A stretch of DNA of 64,000 bases from Nelumbo lutea (lineage: Eukaryota > Streptophyta > Magnoliopsida > Proteales > Nelumbonaceae): the NCBI GenBank assembly GCA_022828595.1, contig JAKGHH010000002.1, forward strand, positions 72,884,383-72,948,382, given 5' to 3'. The notes below the pieces were generated by a model, which was not told the DNA's origin, ran no database searches, and saw only the letters and a program-made list of their open reading frames with translations. Below, one piece after another: positions 21,440-32,763 of this stretch; the first letter of the stretch is position 1, and the number at the start of each line of letters is the position of its first letter. The position numbers were made by a program, and so were the translations under genes.

Positions 21440-21725
21440 TGGCAACTGGTTTTTGAGTTGATGGTTCAATTATCTACTTCGAATGAATAGCTCATTTTGA
21501 CGAAAAATTTTAAAAATAATTCAAATAAAAAAGGTCAAAAACCATTAAACTGATTGAATGGATCAACGATTCACCCGTTCAGATCAATGAATCGTTGATT
21601 CATTCAACGGTTTTTTATCAGAGACCAAATTTAGGATAAAACAGAATTAGTTATCTGGATGATTCTCGGGTCAAACAGTCTGACCATCTGGATCAACGGC
21701 GGTTCGAAAATTCAACTCTAAAACA
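21440..21725. repeat. ACGGTTT/GGTT-type inverted-repeat element, degenerate
   Basis: Contains GATTGAATGGATCAACGATT and its partial inverse ATGAATCGTTGATTCATTCA, plus GGTCAAACAGTCTGACC. Same style as the elements at 5.6, 28.8 and 32.0 kb. Confidence 0.4.
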
Positions 21726-22414
21726 GTGGAAATGGGTATGAGAAAAATCCAAAATTCAACAATGTTTACAAGTAAACACTACTAAGCACTGCAATAGGGC
21801 TTGAAGACAGAACAAATCTGAATATTTATGTAATTGGAAACTACTATTTGGAATACTTGGAATCTGTAAATAGGCTTGAATAGGGGGACCTTAATGTAGA
21901 AAAATGTGTAAATAGTATACTAAATAGGCGTTTAATTCTATCTTCTCCCTTTTCGGTTAACCTTCTTTTGTATTTTCCAAATGAATCGAATATTGTTCTT
22001 TTTATCCTTCCAAAATAAAAATGGAATCTTATTCTTTTATTTTCTAGGCAAGTAGAATCCTGTTCTTTTTATACACTAGTTCTAATAGATAACGAATACT
22101 TCGTTTCCCACAGCTTTTGAGTCAATTTCATGAAGAGTCTTTTGGGTTGGGTTAGGATTGGAAAATACAACCAATATAAACTCAGGTTAGAGACATGATA
22201 CTCGAAAGGCTTTGACCAATCTGTGTGTGTGTGAATATGTTATTTGAGAAGGGGAGGTATGATGAAGGGTTGATTCTAAAATAAAGGGTGCAACTTAGGC
22301 AAACGTGATAGCATTTAAGGTCAATCCAGACCCAACCCTAGTAATTGGGCCTTAGGCCCAAGCCCAAGCTTCCCAATCTAGGCCCATCCATACAGAAATT
22401 TGAAACATTCATAC

Positions 22415-22575
22415 TAAAATTCGCATATGCCTGCGCTCCACCAACATCCCACGACATATCCTAACTGTGTATTGAAAACATTTCCCACCGACAATTTTGG
22501 GAGATTTTCTTAATACACGATGAGATGTGCATGTGGTGCATTTGTGGGGCGCCCTCTGTGTGATTTTTATTTGTA
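22415..22575. mobile_element. MITE family M1, diverged copy
   Basis: The inverted arms contain GCGCTCCACCAACATCCCAC with TAACTGTGTATTGAAAACAT on the left, and CTTAATACACGATGAGATGT with GTGGGGCGCC on the right, around a GGGAGATT / CATTTCCC centre. Ends are blurred. Confidence 0.55.
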
Positions 22576-22924
22576 GCGAGTCACAAACGGCTAGGATTTT
22601 CCCCACCTTCTAGGAACTTCTCCACAACATGCGTGTTTGATAATACATTATATTTACATAGATGTTTTGGGTATTCCATGTGGTCAAATTTGGGTTAATG
22701 AGAGAATTTATTTATTTGCATTTTTTTTTAACTTTGAAACTATTAGGAGAAGCCATTACTATTGTAAATACCAATTGAATCGTAGCTCACTCACTCTCTC
22801 TCAACAGATGCCGGAGCTGATCGATTTTAATAGCAATGGAATCCAAAGGCAATGAGGTTGAATCCTATCTCTCTCGTAAGAGGGGCTCTGATAGAAATTG
22901 CAGAGTTGAAGTCGGAATTAGAGT

Positions 22925-23262
22925 CAGGGCCTGTTCGTTTACTCTGAAATTTGATATTTGAAAGTGTAATAATTACATTAAGAGGTATATTGGTATTGGT
23001 GAAGTTTTCTTTCCTCTAAACTTTGAATGTAGAGGATGTTGTTCTAAATTCTGAACTCTGAATTCTGAAAACTATTAAATATCTATTTTGACCCCATATA
23101 TGAGTTTTTGTTTATCTTTTTGAGGGCATCATTGGAAAACAAAAATTTGTATCATTGCACTTTAAGAGATAAGAGATAAGAGGAAACGAACAACCAATTT
23201 TCTTTTAAAATAAAAAGATTCCTCTTAAGAGATAAGAGTTTAAAGGAAATGAACAGGCCCTC
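22925..23262. mobile_element. hAT-like MITE
   Basis: GGGCCTGTTCGTTTACTC at the left end and, from the right end inward, GAGGGCCTGTTCATTTCC form terminal inverted repeats of the CCTGTTCRTTT kind seen in many plant hAT MITEs. AT-rich interior with no coding frame. I could not confirm an 8-bp target duplication. Confidence 0.6.
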
Positions 23263-23264
23263 AA

Positions 23265-23575
23265 AGACAAAAATGAAGACAGTGTGGAGATGGAGACGTA
23301 GATGAAGATGGAATCGAAATCGGAATCAGAGAAAGAGTCGGAATTGGAGTCAGAGCCGAAGATATAGACGAAGACGGAATCAGAATTAGAACCAAAAACA
23401 GAATCGGAGTCAGAGTCGGAGACGTAAACGAAGAAAGAACTGGAATCTGAATCAAAATCAGAGACGGAGTCATAATCGGAGTAGCTAAAGACATAAACAA
23501 AGACAAAATCGAAGTCGAAATTGGAATTGGAATCAAAGACAAAGTCAAAGACGGAGACTGATGGAGAATGGAATG
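23265..23575. repeat. Purine-rich GGAATC/GGAGTC degenerate tandem repeat
   Basis: About 300 bases of GGAATC, GGAGTC, AGACGAAG and AGAATCGGAGTCAGAG words. The minus strand is open for 157 codons (23,678-23,205) and would give a peptide dominated by Ser, Asp, Phe and Val. Simple repetition explains the open frame, so I do not call a gene. Confidence 0.7.
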
Positions 23576-23817
23576 GAAGCATAAAAGGGTATTTTAGAAA
23601 TTTTATAATATATTTGTCAAGTGATGTCACATGTGAACGAGTGTGACGGAAAGTTAAAGTAAGAGAGGTTTTAGACAATTATCAAAAAGTTTGAGGGTAC
23701 TTTAAGTCAATACTAAAATATTAAGGGTATAGTTAATTAATTTCCGAAACCTTAGGGATAGTTTAAAAAATTTGCTGCTTATTTTTTCTCTTCCAATGTT
23801 TCTTCTTGAGTAAAAGG

Positions 23818-24329
23818 TGTTGTTGGCCTGAATGAGCTGAGGGAAACAGGGTAAATCCGCTTTTGAGCCGAGGGTTGACCGATGAGTCCAAGGTTCGCTA
23901 TGGTCGAGGGCTAGTATGTCAAACTTGTGGAGACAGAGAGATCGTCAGAGGCCCCGGGTGTTAGCTCGAGGCGGAGACTCCAACGATCAAGTTAGTATGG
24001 GTGAGACGAGAGGTGGACAAGGCCAGAGGTTGGGATGGTCAGACAAGGCCATAAGGAAGGCAAGGAAATTCTTAGTAATAAAGAGTCTAGATGCTTACCT
24101 TGGGGGTTCACCCCCTATTTATACTTGATACCGCCTAGAGGTAGGTGGACACACCCAGCCAGAATGTGGTCCGGCCGTGAGGGCACAACCATTCGAGGCC
24201 ACTACGCTATTGGCCCCGCATTACGCGCCAACCTCTACTTTACGCATGCTCCTATTGGATCCACTCTGTGTGCCACCTTCCAACACGCACGTGTGGTGCC
24301 ATTGGCCTAAGCTATAAGTGCCTATATCA
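23818..24329 (-). repeat. LTR remnant of a gypsy element, minus strand
   Basis: Runs TG...CA on the minus strand: start TGATATAGGCACTTATAGC, end ...CCAACAACA. TATAAATAGGGGGTGAACC at 24,123-24,105 is an LTR-type promoter. It resembles the solo LTR at 26,865-27,448 around CAAGTATAAATAGGG. PPT-like CTCGAGAGTGGGGGGCACA abuts its start. Confidence 0.65.
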
Positions 24330-24480
24330 TGTGCCCCCCACTCTCGAGGTCATGGTGGAGGTCTTAGTTGAGAACCTCGGGTTTAGCCAAAGAGAGTGTG
24401 TTATCTTCACTGGGAGGCACTAATGGGCCCTTTTTCTAAGGGCCTTGGCTTCGGTTTTGGCTTATCGAGGAGGCACTTAC
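24330..24480 (-). mobile_element. PPT and 3' internal scrap of the same gypsy element
   Basis: On the minus strand, CTCGAGAGTGGGGGGCACA directly precedes the LTR start. The ~150 bases before it are GC-rich like the LTR and then stop at the dispersed repeat that begins at 24,497. Confidence 0.55.
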
Positions 24481-24496
24481 CCATGTTCTTTTGATT

Positions 24497-24960
24497 TTTA
24501 GGATTCTCAGGTAAATAACAAAATGAAATTTTTACTCATAAAAAACTAATATAAAAATGGGCAAAGTTGACCCATTATGCATTATAAAATTTCCCTCCAC
24601 GTGGAAAAATTACTTAACCACTTGAAAGATGAGTAAATTTTACCTAGGAAAGTGGAATTTATTTTACCATGGGGCATAAATACAAAAAGAATATTATAAA
24701 GTTGGTTAATTAAAAAAAGATATCCATTAACCAATTTTTCCAAACTTATTTATTGGTAAGGGAACGGGTCTTAGTAGTACCCATGTATACCTCTTAGATA
24801 ACCACTCAAGACAGCCGAAGAAATTATAGAGTACTCTAATGGAATCATTATGGTAAGGTCAGGACTGCCTTCCATTCTTGGTACGACCATAGTTATAACC
24901 TAATTGCTAAAGCAAGAGCAATTCACAATGCAGTGATCCATATACTCATCATTGAAAGCG
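24497..24960. repeat. Long dispersed repeat, copy 2
   Basis: Partner of 4,931-5,356. It carries an extra segment at 24,779-24,822 (CCATGTATACCTCTTAGATA onward) absent from the other copy. Confidence 0.75.
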
Positions 24961-24966
24961 ACTCTT

Positions 24967-25513
24967 TAAGGGGTAAAATTCTAAAACCTCCCTTGAAGTT
25001 TTTAACCATTGTTGAAAACCTTCCCTAAGGTTGGGTAATTGCAATCAACTCCTCCGAGCATTGTAACACAGTTGCAAGTAGAACCCTTCTCTTATAATCC
25101 TCAAACAAGAGGAATGAAAATGTCTAAAATAACCATATAGTTAATTTGACTAAAATGTTTATTTTCTAAAATTTCCCTTCATATCAATCACCACCCCAAA
25201 CTCTTCCAATGTCTTTTTCAAAATTGAATTATTTTATAATTTTCCCTTTATATGAATCCCTCAAAGTTGCAATTTAAACTTTCTTTGTTGTTGTTCATAG
25301 AGTTTGTATTATTTGTTATGCAAAAACCAGCCTCAATAGTAACCGCATGGGTATTTTGGACATTTGTGCGCCTCTTGTTAGGGGATTTTAAGAGAGGGGG
25401 TCTACTTGCAACTATATTAGAAAGTTCAAGGGAGGCGATTGCAATTACCAAAATTTAGGGGAGATTTCAACAATGGTTAGAAACTTTAGGGGAGGTTTCA
25501 GCAATTTATCCTT
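24967..25513. mobile_element. Foldback MITE with ~130-bp inverted arms
   Basis: Left arm (24,967-25,110) has AACCATTGTTGAAAACCTTC, GGGTAATTGCAATC and GTTGCAAGTAGAACCC. The right arm (25,376-25,513) has the same in inverted order: GGGTCTACTTGCAACT, GATTGCAATTACC, TTTCAACAATGGTTAG. About 270 bases lie between. No gene inside. Confidence 0.8.
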
Positions 25514-26274
25514 TTTTTTTTATAATTAGCAAAAAAAACAAAATTATTCTTCCATCCAAGTGGTGGGTAAGCCAATTCATCCATTCCGGTTAATTGGGTG
25601 AATCCATGCATGATATCATAATTAATAATAAAATATTTAAAATAGTAACAAATGTACAAAATAAAAAAAATGTATAAAAAATGGGCCATTTCTCTAATAT
25701 TTTATTAATCATATTAAAGAAAAATAAGTGTCATAAACAAGAACTGTTTTTATTGATAATGGAAATGAAATACAATTTCAAAACAAACCAAAAAATGAAA
25801 TTGATTTCCTATTTGGTCCGGGTCAACAATTCAACTCTTGGGTCAAACGTGTCAATATTTGATGTGATAATTAAATAATAAAAAATAAAAAATACATAAA
25901 TTTTGCAAAAAAAAAAAACATCTGAGCACATCTCTTAGAATTGTATATTCATCTTATAAAATGAAAACAAGTTCCATAAATAAGAATTACTTTTATACAC
26001 ATGAAAATATAAAAAAAAAATGAAATTTGAATTTTGTCCCTTTTTAATTATGAGGCCAAAACATGTAATTTTAACTGTTATTTTTTACCTCATTCAAATC
26101 CCTCTCATTAACTCGAATATTTAAGGTGCTAACACCCATATGGTGGAATGGGATGTCGGCTCCCATTCTTAGGGGAATAGCCATTCCAAACTTCCCCTTG
26201 GGAATGGGATTCCCATACAAGAGTCTGTCAAGAAATAAATAGCTCATGACAAAAGGCCCTCTAAACCCTAATGT

Positions 26275-26435
26275 TAATAAAATAATAAATTAATAATAAG
26301 TTAATAGTAATAATATATTAATAATAAAATATTAATATAATATAATTAAAGTAATAATAATAAAAATAAATACATAATTAAATAATAAAATATTATGAAA
26401 GTAATAATAAGATAATAATAATAATAGTAATAATG

Positions 26436-26500
<65 letters not shown>

Positions 26501-26520
26501 AAGAAGAAAATATTAGTAAA
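26275..26520. repeat. AAT-rich tract ending in (AAT)n(AAG)n microsatellite
   Basis: An irregular TAATAA-rich tract passes into a clean (AAT) run at about 26,435-26,470 and an (AAG) run to about 26,507. Confidence 0.9.
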
Positions 26521-26635
26521 ATATTTATAAAATAATCATACTATAATAAAATATTAATAAACCAATAAGAACATAAGAATATTCAATAATTAATGATAAA
26601 AGTGGAAAATAATCATACGAGGAAGGAACCTCTTG

Positions 26636-26740
26636 TTAGACAGTTCTAACGGAGGGGATCTACATGCAACTGTGTTAGAAAGTTAATGGGAGTTGATTGC
26701 AATTACCAAACTTCAGGGGAAGTTTCAACAATTTACTTTT
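26636..26740. repeat. Single arm of the 25-kb foldback family
   Basis: GGGGATCTACATGCAACTGT, GATTGCAATTACCAAACTTC and GGGGAAGTTTCAACAATT match the right arm of 24,967-25,513. Confidence 0.7.
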
Positions 26741-26864
26741 AACTAAAATTAATAAATCTATGTATCTTAATATATTAAATTAATAACTTACTAAATTAGT
26801 TAACTTAGAATACTTAAATTTTTAATTTAACTAATTTAATTAAATTATTTCACTCAATTGACAT

Positions 26865-27448
26865 TGATGTAGGTGCTTTTGGCAGGCCATTAGCGCGTCA
26901 ACACGTGGCCTAGGGTAGAGCCAATCAACGCGTCCATAGGGCAGAGGTCGGCGTCCAGCAAGGGACCAATGGTGCGACCACACACAGCGAGCTTGGATGG
27001 CCACCCTGCCTAGGGCCATACTGCATCCTGGTCATCCGCGTAATCCTCTATCAGACAACCTCAAGTATAAATAGGGCACTCCCCCTCCAGGTAAACTCTC
27101 TTCGACTAGATCTCCTAGACTTCCAACTCTCTAGCTCTCCAATTATTAACGACCTCATCCAAGATCCTCAGACCTCATCCACCTTATCCGTTGCGCCCAC
27201 ACTGACTTGATTGTCGGAGTCCCCACCCCGGGTTCGCACCCAAGGCCTCTGAGGTTCCTTCCTCGTAGGCATTCACCCTCAACCGATCTCGATCGACCTC
27301 AAGCAAACTTCACCAACCCTCGGCCACAACACACCTCAAGCTCCCCTAGCCCTCGGCCTTATCAGCCCTTGGATTTATCCACTAGCCAGCTCATCCAAGA
27401 AGCGAAGCAAATTTATTGTGTTGTCCTCGACCAATCTGAGCAGCAACA
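26865..27448 (+). mobile_element. Solo LTR of a gypsy element
   Basis: Begins TGATGTAGGTGC, ends GAGCAGCAACA, and is flanked by GACAT (26,860-26,864) and AACAT (27,449-27,453), a near-perfect 5-bp duplication. It is much more GC-rich than its AT-rich surroundings. TATAAATA at 27,066-27,073 is a good LTR TATA box. No internal region on either side, as expected after LTR-LTR recombination. Confidence 0.8.
27066..27073 (+). promoter_or_regulatory. TATA box in solo LTR
   Basis: TATAAATA within CAAGTATAAATAGGGCAC, about 200 bases into the LTR. Confidence 0.6.
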
Positions 27449-27453
27449 AACAT

Positions 27454-27996
27454 AATTAATCTACCATAATTAACTTATGCAACTTAATTTAATTAAACTT
27501 AATAAGCTTAATTGAGTTAATTTAACATTCTTTCAAATTAACTTATTAAATGAATTTATATTAATAAAGTAATTTAAGTTACTAAAATTAGCTTAAGTCA
27601 CTTAGATTAACTTAATTAACTTACGTAACTAATAAGCATAATTAACTTGCCTTAATTAGATAAAATTATTTAATGTTCATTAACTTAATCATGTTTAAAC
27701 TCCAACTATTGAGATTTTAAATCTATTTCCATTTTATTTAAATTCCCTTTAATTAATGAAAATAAATTTCAATAAAAATAAAAGTAGAATTGATATATGA
27801 TTTTTATTATTAAATTTAATTAATAATTATAAAATTAATTATTAAAATTAAATAAATAAAACAATTAGCAAAGTTCAATAAATAATAACAAAACCTGTCC
27901 AAACTAAAAGTAATGCTTGTGTTGGGCTGGATTGAACCGACCCGATTATATCTCTCATAACTCTTTTTGCTTTGCTTAACAAAGCTCGTGTAATGC
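27454..27996. other. AT-rich intergenic, nothing recognised
   Basis: TTAA-rich sequence without open frames of note. Confidence 0.5.
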
Positions 27997-27997
27997 A

Positions 27998-28130
27998 TGG
28001 ATCCCAAGAGTTCACATCTGTGCCCCACAATGCCCCACAACTCAGAGATGTTCCCAATACAAGGTGGGGATGTGCTGTGGGGCATTATGGGATGCCGCCT
28101 TGTGAGACGCAGATGTGAATTTGGATCCCA
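27998..28130. mobile_element. MITE family M1 with perfect 9-bp target duplication
   Basis: TGGATCCCA stands at 27,998-28,006 and 28,122-28,130. Between them the ends are AGAGTTCACATCTG and, inverted, AATTCACATCTGCG. Inner inverted words CCCACAATGCCCCACA and TGTGGGGCATTATGGG pair. Interior GAGATGTTCCCAATACA is shared with the other copies. A 9-bp duplication fits Mutator-like elements. Confidence 0.85.
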
Positions 28131-28639
28131 ATTAGTAAAAGAAAAGAAAAAAGAGGAACATCATCATACCGTCTTGGGCTTCATATAGATCATTTCCCTA
28201 CGATGTTATTTTGAGGTGGAAAGTAGTCGATCCTTATGAAAATATATATATATATATATCTTGTTGTATGGAAAATTTGACAAGAAAACGCGCGGGATTG
28301 CAGGTTGCAGATCAAGCAGGATTTTCAAAGGAGTCTGCTATTGCTTACATTCAAATTAAATATAATCATATGTGTGAAGAAAGAGCGTAATCAAGCAGCT
28401 GCTTGGCTTCAAAGGAGTCTCCAAGGTTATGCATGTGTGTAAGATTAAAGGATAAAAACAAATAACCTTATGTAAATTCCAATACTCTGATTCAAGTATC
28501 CCATTATATAGTATTAGTACAAGTATGTGCGTGTATAAGTATTGACATACATGACATATTTTGAATTTAACTTTTTATGACCTGCATGAAATTCAAGACA
28601 AGCATCGTATAGATATAGAATTATAGATATAAATACTGT

Positions 28640-29105
28640 TTTCAATCTATTATTGACCCGGTTGATTGAACTGTTTGAACTGTCACCCGATCAAGATTCA
28701 GGGTCTGATTCAAGTAAAACTCAGAGAAATGACAAAAACTGTTGACTTTGTCAAAAACCGTCCGACACAAATGGTCGGACTGTTGACCTGGTCGATCCAG
28801 TGACTGGGTCGCGAGTTGTATACTAACCATGGTTTTCAAAACTGGACCGGACTGGACGATTGGACCGGAAAATTGGGAACCCGGTTAGGTGACCGGTTTT
28901 GATTTTCCCCAAAACCAGAAATTTGCCCAAAATCATTGATTTTGGTTAGTAAACCGCTGACCCGAGCAGTTAACCGTTCGAACGATTTTGACTGTTTTTT
29001 TTTTTGTCAGAACGGACCGACTATTCGGGTCGAACGATTGGTTCCGACCCAATAATTGGACCCCTGACCGGTTCGGTCTTCGGGTCATTTTTAAAAACCA
29101 TGATA
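28640..29105. repeat. ACCGG-rich inverted-repeat element(s)
   Basis: AACCATGGTTTTCAAAACTG at 28,826 and the inverted CATTTTTAAAAACCATGA at 29,088 look like the two ends. Between them are GGACCGGACTGGACGATTGG, GGTGACCGGTTTTG and GACCGGTTCGG. A weaker related block precedes it (28,640-28,810). Confidence 0.6.
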
Positions 29106-30190
29106 CTATGTATACAGAACTTCTGAAGGCCATAACTTTGCACTCCAATTTCCAAATGTGGTAATTTTTTTTTTTGGTTACTTTTCAAGATTTATGCCTT
29201 CCCTTGCTATTTTTATAAAAAAACTTTTTTGGTCTCAAATTTCAATTTTTAATATTTTAATAAATAAAAAAGTTAAAAACATAAATTAAATATCAAATAA
29301 TACATATATAATATCTAAAACATAATTATACGGTCCTTCCACCCAGCTGATGGAACCGTTCAGCCTCCATTGGATATAAAAGGAAAGTTTTTGGAGAGAT
29401 CAAAGTTCAAAAGCAGTTATCCAAGAATATATATATATTCACACTGTCGGTGCCCAATATTCGTTGTGTTTTAGGAGTGTATAAATGCTTAAACATAAAA
29501 GAATAGATTTCCGTTTCATTTGAGAAGGATAGAAATAACAATATTCTATTCATTTGGGAAAAGCAAAAAAGGAAAGGATAGAAAGAATAATGTGATTAAC
29601 TTGAGCATCAAAATTAGGTAAAGCAACCAAATGTTTTCACATTATGGTTTGAAAAATTCAAAGCCCATTTACACATTTCTACATTAAGGCCTCAGTGTTC
29701 AAACCTGTTACAGTTTCCAAGTAGCTAGTACCTAATTTAAATCATATATAAATATTGATTGTTTTCCGTGTTGATGCCTTTTTGCCACAAGTACAGTCAA
29801 TTGAAATAATTGTTGAATTCGGTTTATTTCTAAAAAAAAGAAAAATCTTGATCAGTTTTGGATTTTTCTCATACGCACATCAGTTTATTTCTAAACAATT
29901 GAAATAATTGTTTATTAAACAATTCATAGCCATTACAAGTCATTAACAAAAATTAGGTCAAAAAGAAAATAAATTTTTTTAAGGATTTTCTTTTTTATAA
30001 GTGATAAGACATCAGAGTGAGCAAATTGGTAGGTTTTACCTGAAACTGAATAGAATCAAACGGAACCAATCTCAAATTAGTCTTAAACCATCTTAACCAA
30101 ATCTGTTCTCAGGAAGGTAGGGTATGGTTTCAAATTCTTGTAACGTTAACTGACCCCTGCCGATGACAGCGTCTAGAGATTTACCCTACC
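29106..30190. other. AT-rich intergenic, nothing recognised
   Basis: No gene or clear repeat found; one short (AT) run at about 29,428. Confidence 0.4.
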
Positions 30191-30199
30191 CGAATTAGA

Positions 30200-30580
30200 G
30201 GTGCAAGTCAGGCGGATTGGGACAGGTTTATGGTCAACCCAGGTCCAACCCTAAGATTTGGGCCTAAGGGCCGAGCCTAGACCAAGCCTGCGGTCAAACC
30301 CGATCTTTACAACCCAAACCCAGCCCGCATTGTGATTTAATGAACTCGGGTTGGGTTCGAGTTAGTCAATGAACCCATTCTAAAATTATATATGTATATA
30401 TGCATTTATGCAAATATGTATACATATATGAATGTATATGTAAATATATATTTATATATGTATATATGAATGTATATAGTCGAATCAGGCTCAAGTTGGG
30501 ACAAGATCGAACTGGGTTCAAGCTACTAAGGACTAGGCCTGGGCCCAGCCCAGAAATATACGATAAACAGAAAATACAAG
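30200..30580. repeat. GGGTTGGGTTCGAG-type element with ATATGTATAT core
   Basis: Arms with AACCCAGGTCCAACCC and GAACTCGGGTTGGGTTCGAG on one side and CAGGCTCAAGTTGGGAC, GAACTGGGTTCAAGC on the other flank a core of ATGTATATATG repeats (30,385-30,478). Confidence 0.45.
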
Positions 30581-30816
30581 TTTATCTGAATCCTAATTCC
30601 CACTTAATTTAAAAGAATTTTTAATGCTAAAAAATAATATTTTACATATATTTATATATAATCACATCAGATTAGATCACACAATATCCAATTCCCATGT
30701 GATTAACAAGCGGATCATATTTTAGATCTGATCCCATCAACTAAGAGGTCATTTGGTAATAACAGAAATTCTCTTATTGCTTTGTCTTATAATGGATAAA
30801 AATATTAAATAAATAA

Positions 30817-30820
<4 letters not shown>

Positions 30821-30848
<28 letters not shown>
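30821..30848. repeat. (AT)n microsatellite
   Basis: An uninterrupted AT run. Confidence 0.9.
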
Positions 30849-30852
<4 letters not shown>

Positions 30853-31144
30853 CGGTGTAGTATACTCTTCCCAAACTGAGCCTAAAAGGCAAAGCAATAA
30901 ACTTTCAGTTCATCCATTTCAGCTGTTATCACATGGCCCCCAAATGGATATATGTATCCAAACCCGAATTAAACGAATCTGATTTAAGTTCAATCCATTT
31001 GCAGTACTAAATTTACTAAAACAAAAAATTAAATCTCAATTACTGGTAAAAAACACAATGATAATTCTTAAAAGATGATTACTTAGAGGCGTCAAAGTAA
31101 TATCTTGCTTATAGATTCATATTTGCCTTTCACTCCAAGGCGTA

Positions 31145-31308
31145 TATATCATGAGACCACATCCTCACAGAACATTCCTGTCATGTATTTGGAACATCTC
31201 CCGATGATGTACCAGAACTAATGATGTCATCATCGGGAAATGCTCTTAATACACAGCGGAATGTGCTGTGGGGCATTGTGGGGCGGAGATGTGAACTCTT
31301 ATATCATG
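31145..31308. mobile_element. MITE family M1 with perfect 9-bp target duplication
   Basis: TATATCATG stands at 31,145-31,153 and 31,300-31,308. The right end inward reads AGAGTTCACATCTCCGCCCC, the same terminus as the 28-kb copy. The left arm is shorter. The centre holds CCCGATGATG and its inverse CATCATCGGG. Confidence 0.85.
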
Positions 31309-31617
31309 CATGTCCATTCAAACCAATTCTCCATATAGAATCTAAGAGCAGTTAGCATCCAAATAATGCAATGGAATCAACTATTACTCCTCTCACCCTT
31401 CAGAGAGCATCCACTACCCCTTATAAATTTGGATTGTGTTTATGAATTTTTGAAACAAATAGAACCAGCAGAACCCTTTGGTTTCTGAAGTTAAACTTTC
31501 AATCCTTACTCAAAATCGTTCCATAGTTCCTCAATTAACAATCTCTGCAGGTTTGTTTCTCTTTTGCTTAACCCTAGATGGTTAACTTCAATGAATTTCC
31601 TTTGGTGATGTTAAAGT

Positions 31618-31785
31618 TTTTGTTTTTATTTTATTTTATTTATTTATTTATTTCTTTTAATGGGCTACACAATGGGGTTGTTCATTCCCCAACCCATAAC
31701 CCCTCAACCCAGGTGCAAGTGGGATTCGATCCCAAGTCTCTGCTACGACTAACAGGAGACCTTACTAACTCGCTGATTGGCACCT
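31618..31785 (-). mobile_element. tRNA-derived SINE (best copy)
   Basis: On the minus strand: head GGTGCCAATCAGCGAGTTAG with an A-box-like part, GTAAGGTCTCC, then box-B-like GGGATCGAATCCCAC, a body with GGGTTGAGGGGTTATGGG, and a 3' end CCCCATTGTGTAGCCCATTA followed by an A-rich tail (T-rich on the plus strand, 31,618-31,660). It lies in the 5' region of AIG1 gene 2, in reverse orientation. The 3' end resembles the 3' end of the LINE at 33.6 kb. Confidence 0.7.
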
Positions 31786-31965
31786 TGCTGAAGGTGCCAT
31801 TGAATCCTATGTGGAGGTCTTATGGGTCACAGACTTTTGAGGTCTGATTGCATCTTTTGTATTGCTTGTTGGGCAGTTTATAAATCTGTTGTTTACTCTG
31901 TCATGAAAAGAATACGTAGTCCTCTTTCAATTGAGAATCTGAGATAGGATTTGTACTTATATAGC

Positions 31966-32110
31966 ATGGTTTTGAAAACTGGACTGGATTGGATGGTTGG
32001 ACCAGTTGACCCAGGAACCGATCATCATTCAGATCTGGTTTTGAAATCCAAAACTGTCCAAACCGACTTCAGACTGGATGATCGGACCATTTAACCATCC
32101 CCTATTACGA
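31966..32110. repeat. GGACTGGATTGG-type repeat
   Basis: ATGGTTTTGAAAACTGGACT at the left and later GACTGGATGATCGGACCATT; related to the elements at 5.6 and 28.8 kb. It lies between the SINE and exon 1 of AIG1 gene 2. Confidence 0.5.
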
Positions 32111-32232
32111 TCAAAATTTTAGGCTGGGCCGGTGACCTACGTAGAATTCTTTGAAAATTAAAGCAATTTTAGACCTCCATTATTGCTGCATTAGATTAAT
32201 ACATAAATTTTTCTACTGTTCTGTGCATGCAG

Positions 32233-32728
32233 ATGGCTTCACCCAACGATATTACCATGGTTTTACTTGGGCGCACTGGTAATGGCAAAAGTTCAACTGC
32301 CAATAGCATTCTTAAAACGAATGCCTTCAAAGCAAAACGCAGTTCTAATTCAGTTACAAGGACAACTGAGCTGCAATCATCTATTCTACAAGATGGCCGA
32401 ACTGTGAATGTCATTGACACTCCTGGTGGGCTTCTTTTTGCTGACTACCCCTTTTTCTACTTTGCTTAATTTACTTTAGTTGCTAATAGGATTGTAATAA
32501 TTAGTGGTTTGTTTCATCTAATTTACTTATTCCATAAAAATACATATATACATACATTCATATATATAAGGTTTAAAGTATCCATACAGGCCGATACATA
32601 TCATGCCGATGGCTTATCAATACGCCCCTCGAAAGATTATATCGGGTCATCACCGGTTCAAAGGGTAGCTGGGCCTTAAATCAACCCTTTTAAACCGGTT
32701 TTAAAAAAATAAATAAACAAAACTTAAA

Positions 32729-32763
<35 letters not shown>

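Noticed and set aside
23205..23678. 157-codon Ser/Asp-rich frame as a gene
   Set aside because: A hexamer repeat gives such an open frame without selection; no start context, exon partner or homologue.
26404..26507. CRISPR-like or regulatory array
   Set aside because: It is a plain AAT/AAG microsatellite with no spacers. Nothing else in this eukaryotic window resembles CRISPR.
31725..31785. A true tRNA gene
   Set aside because: The box A/B-like parts belong to a SINE: the body continues to an A-rich tail, and the acceptor stem and anticodon arm do not fold as a tRNA.
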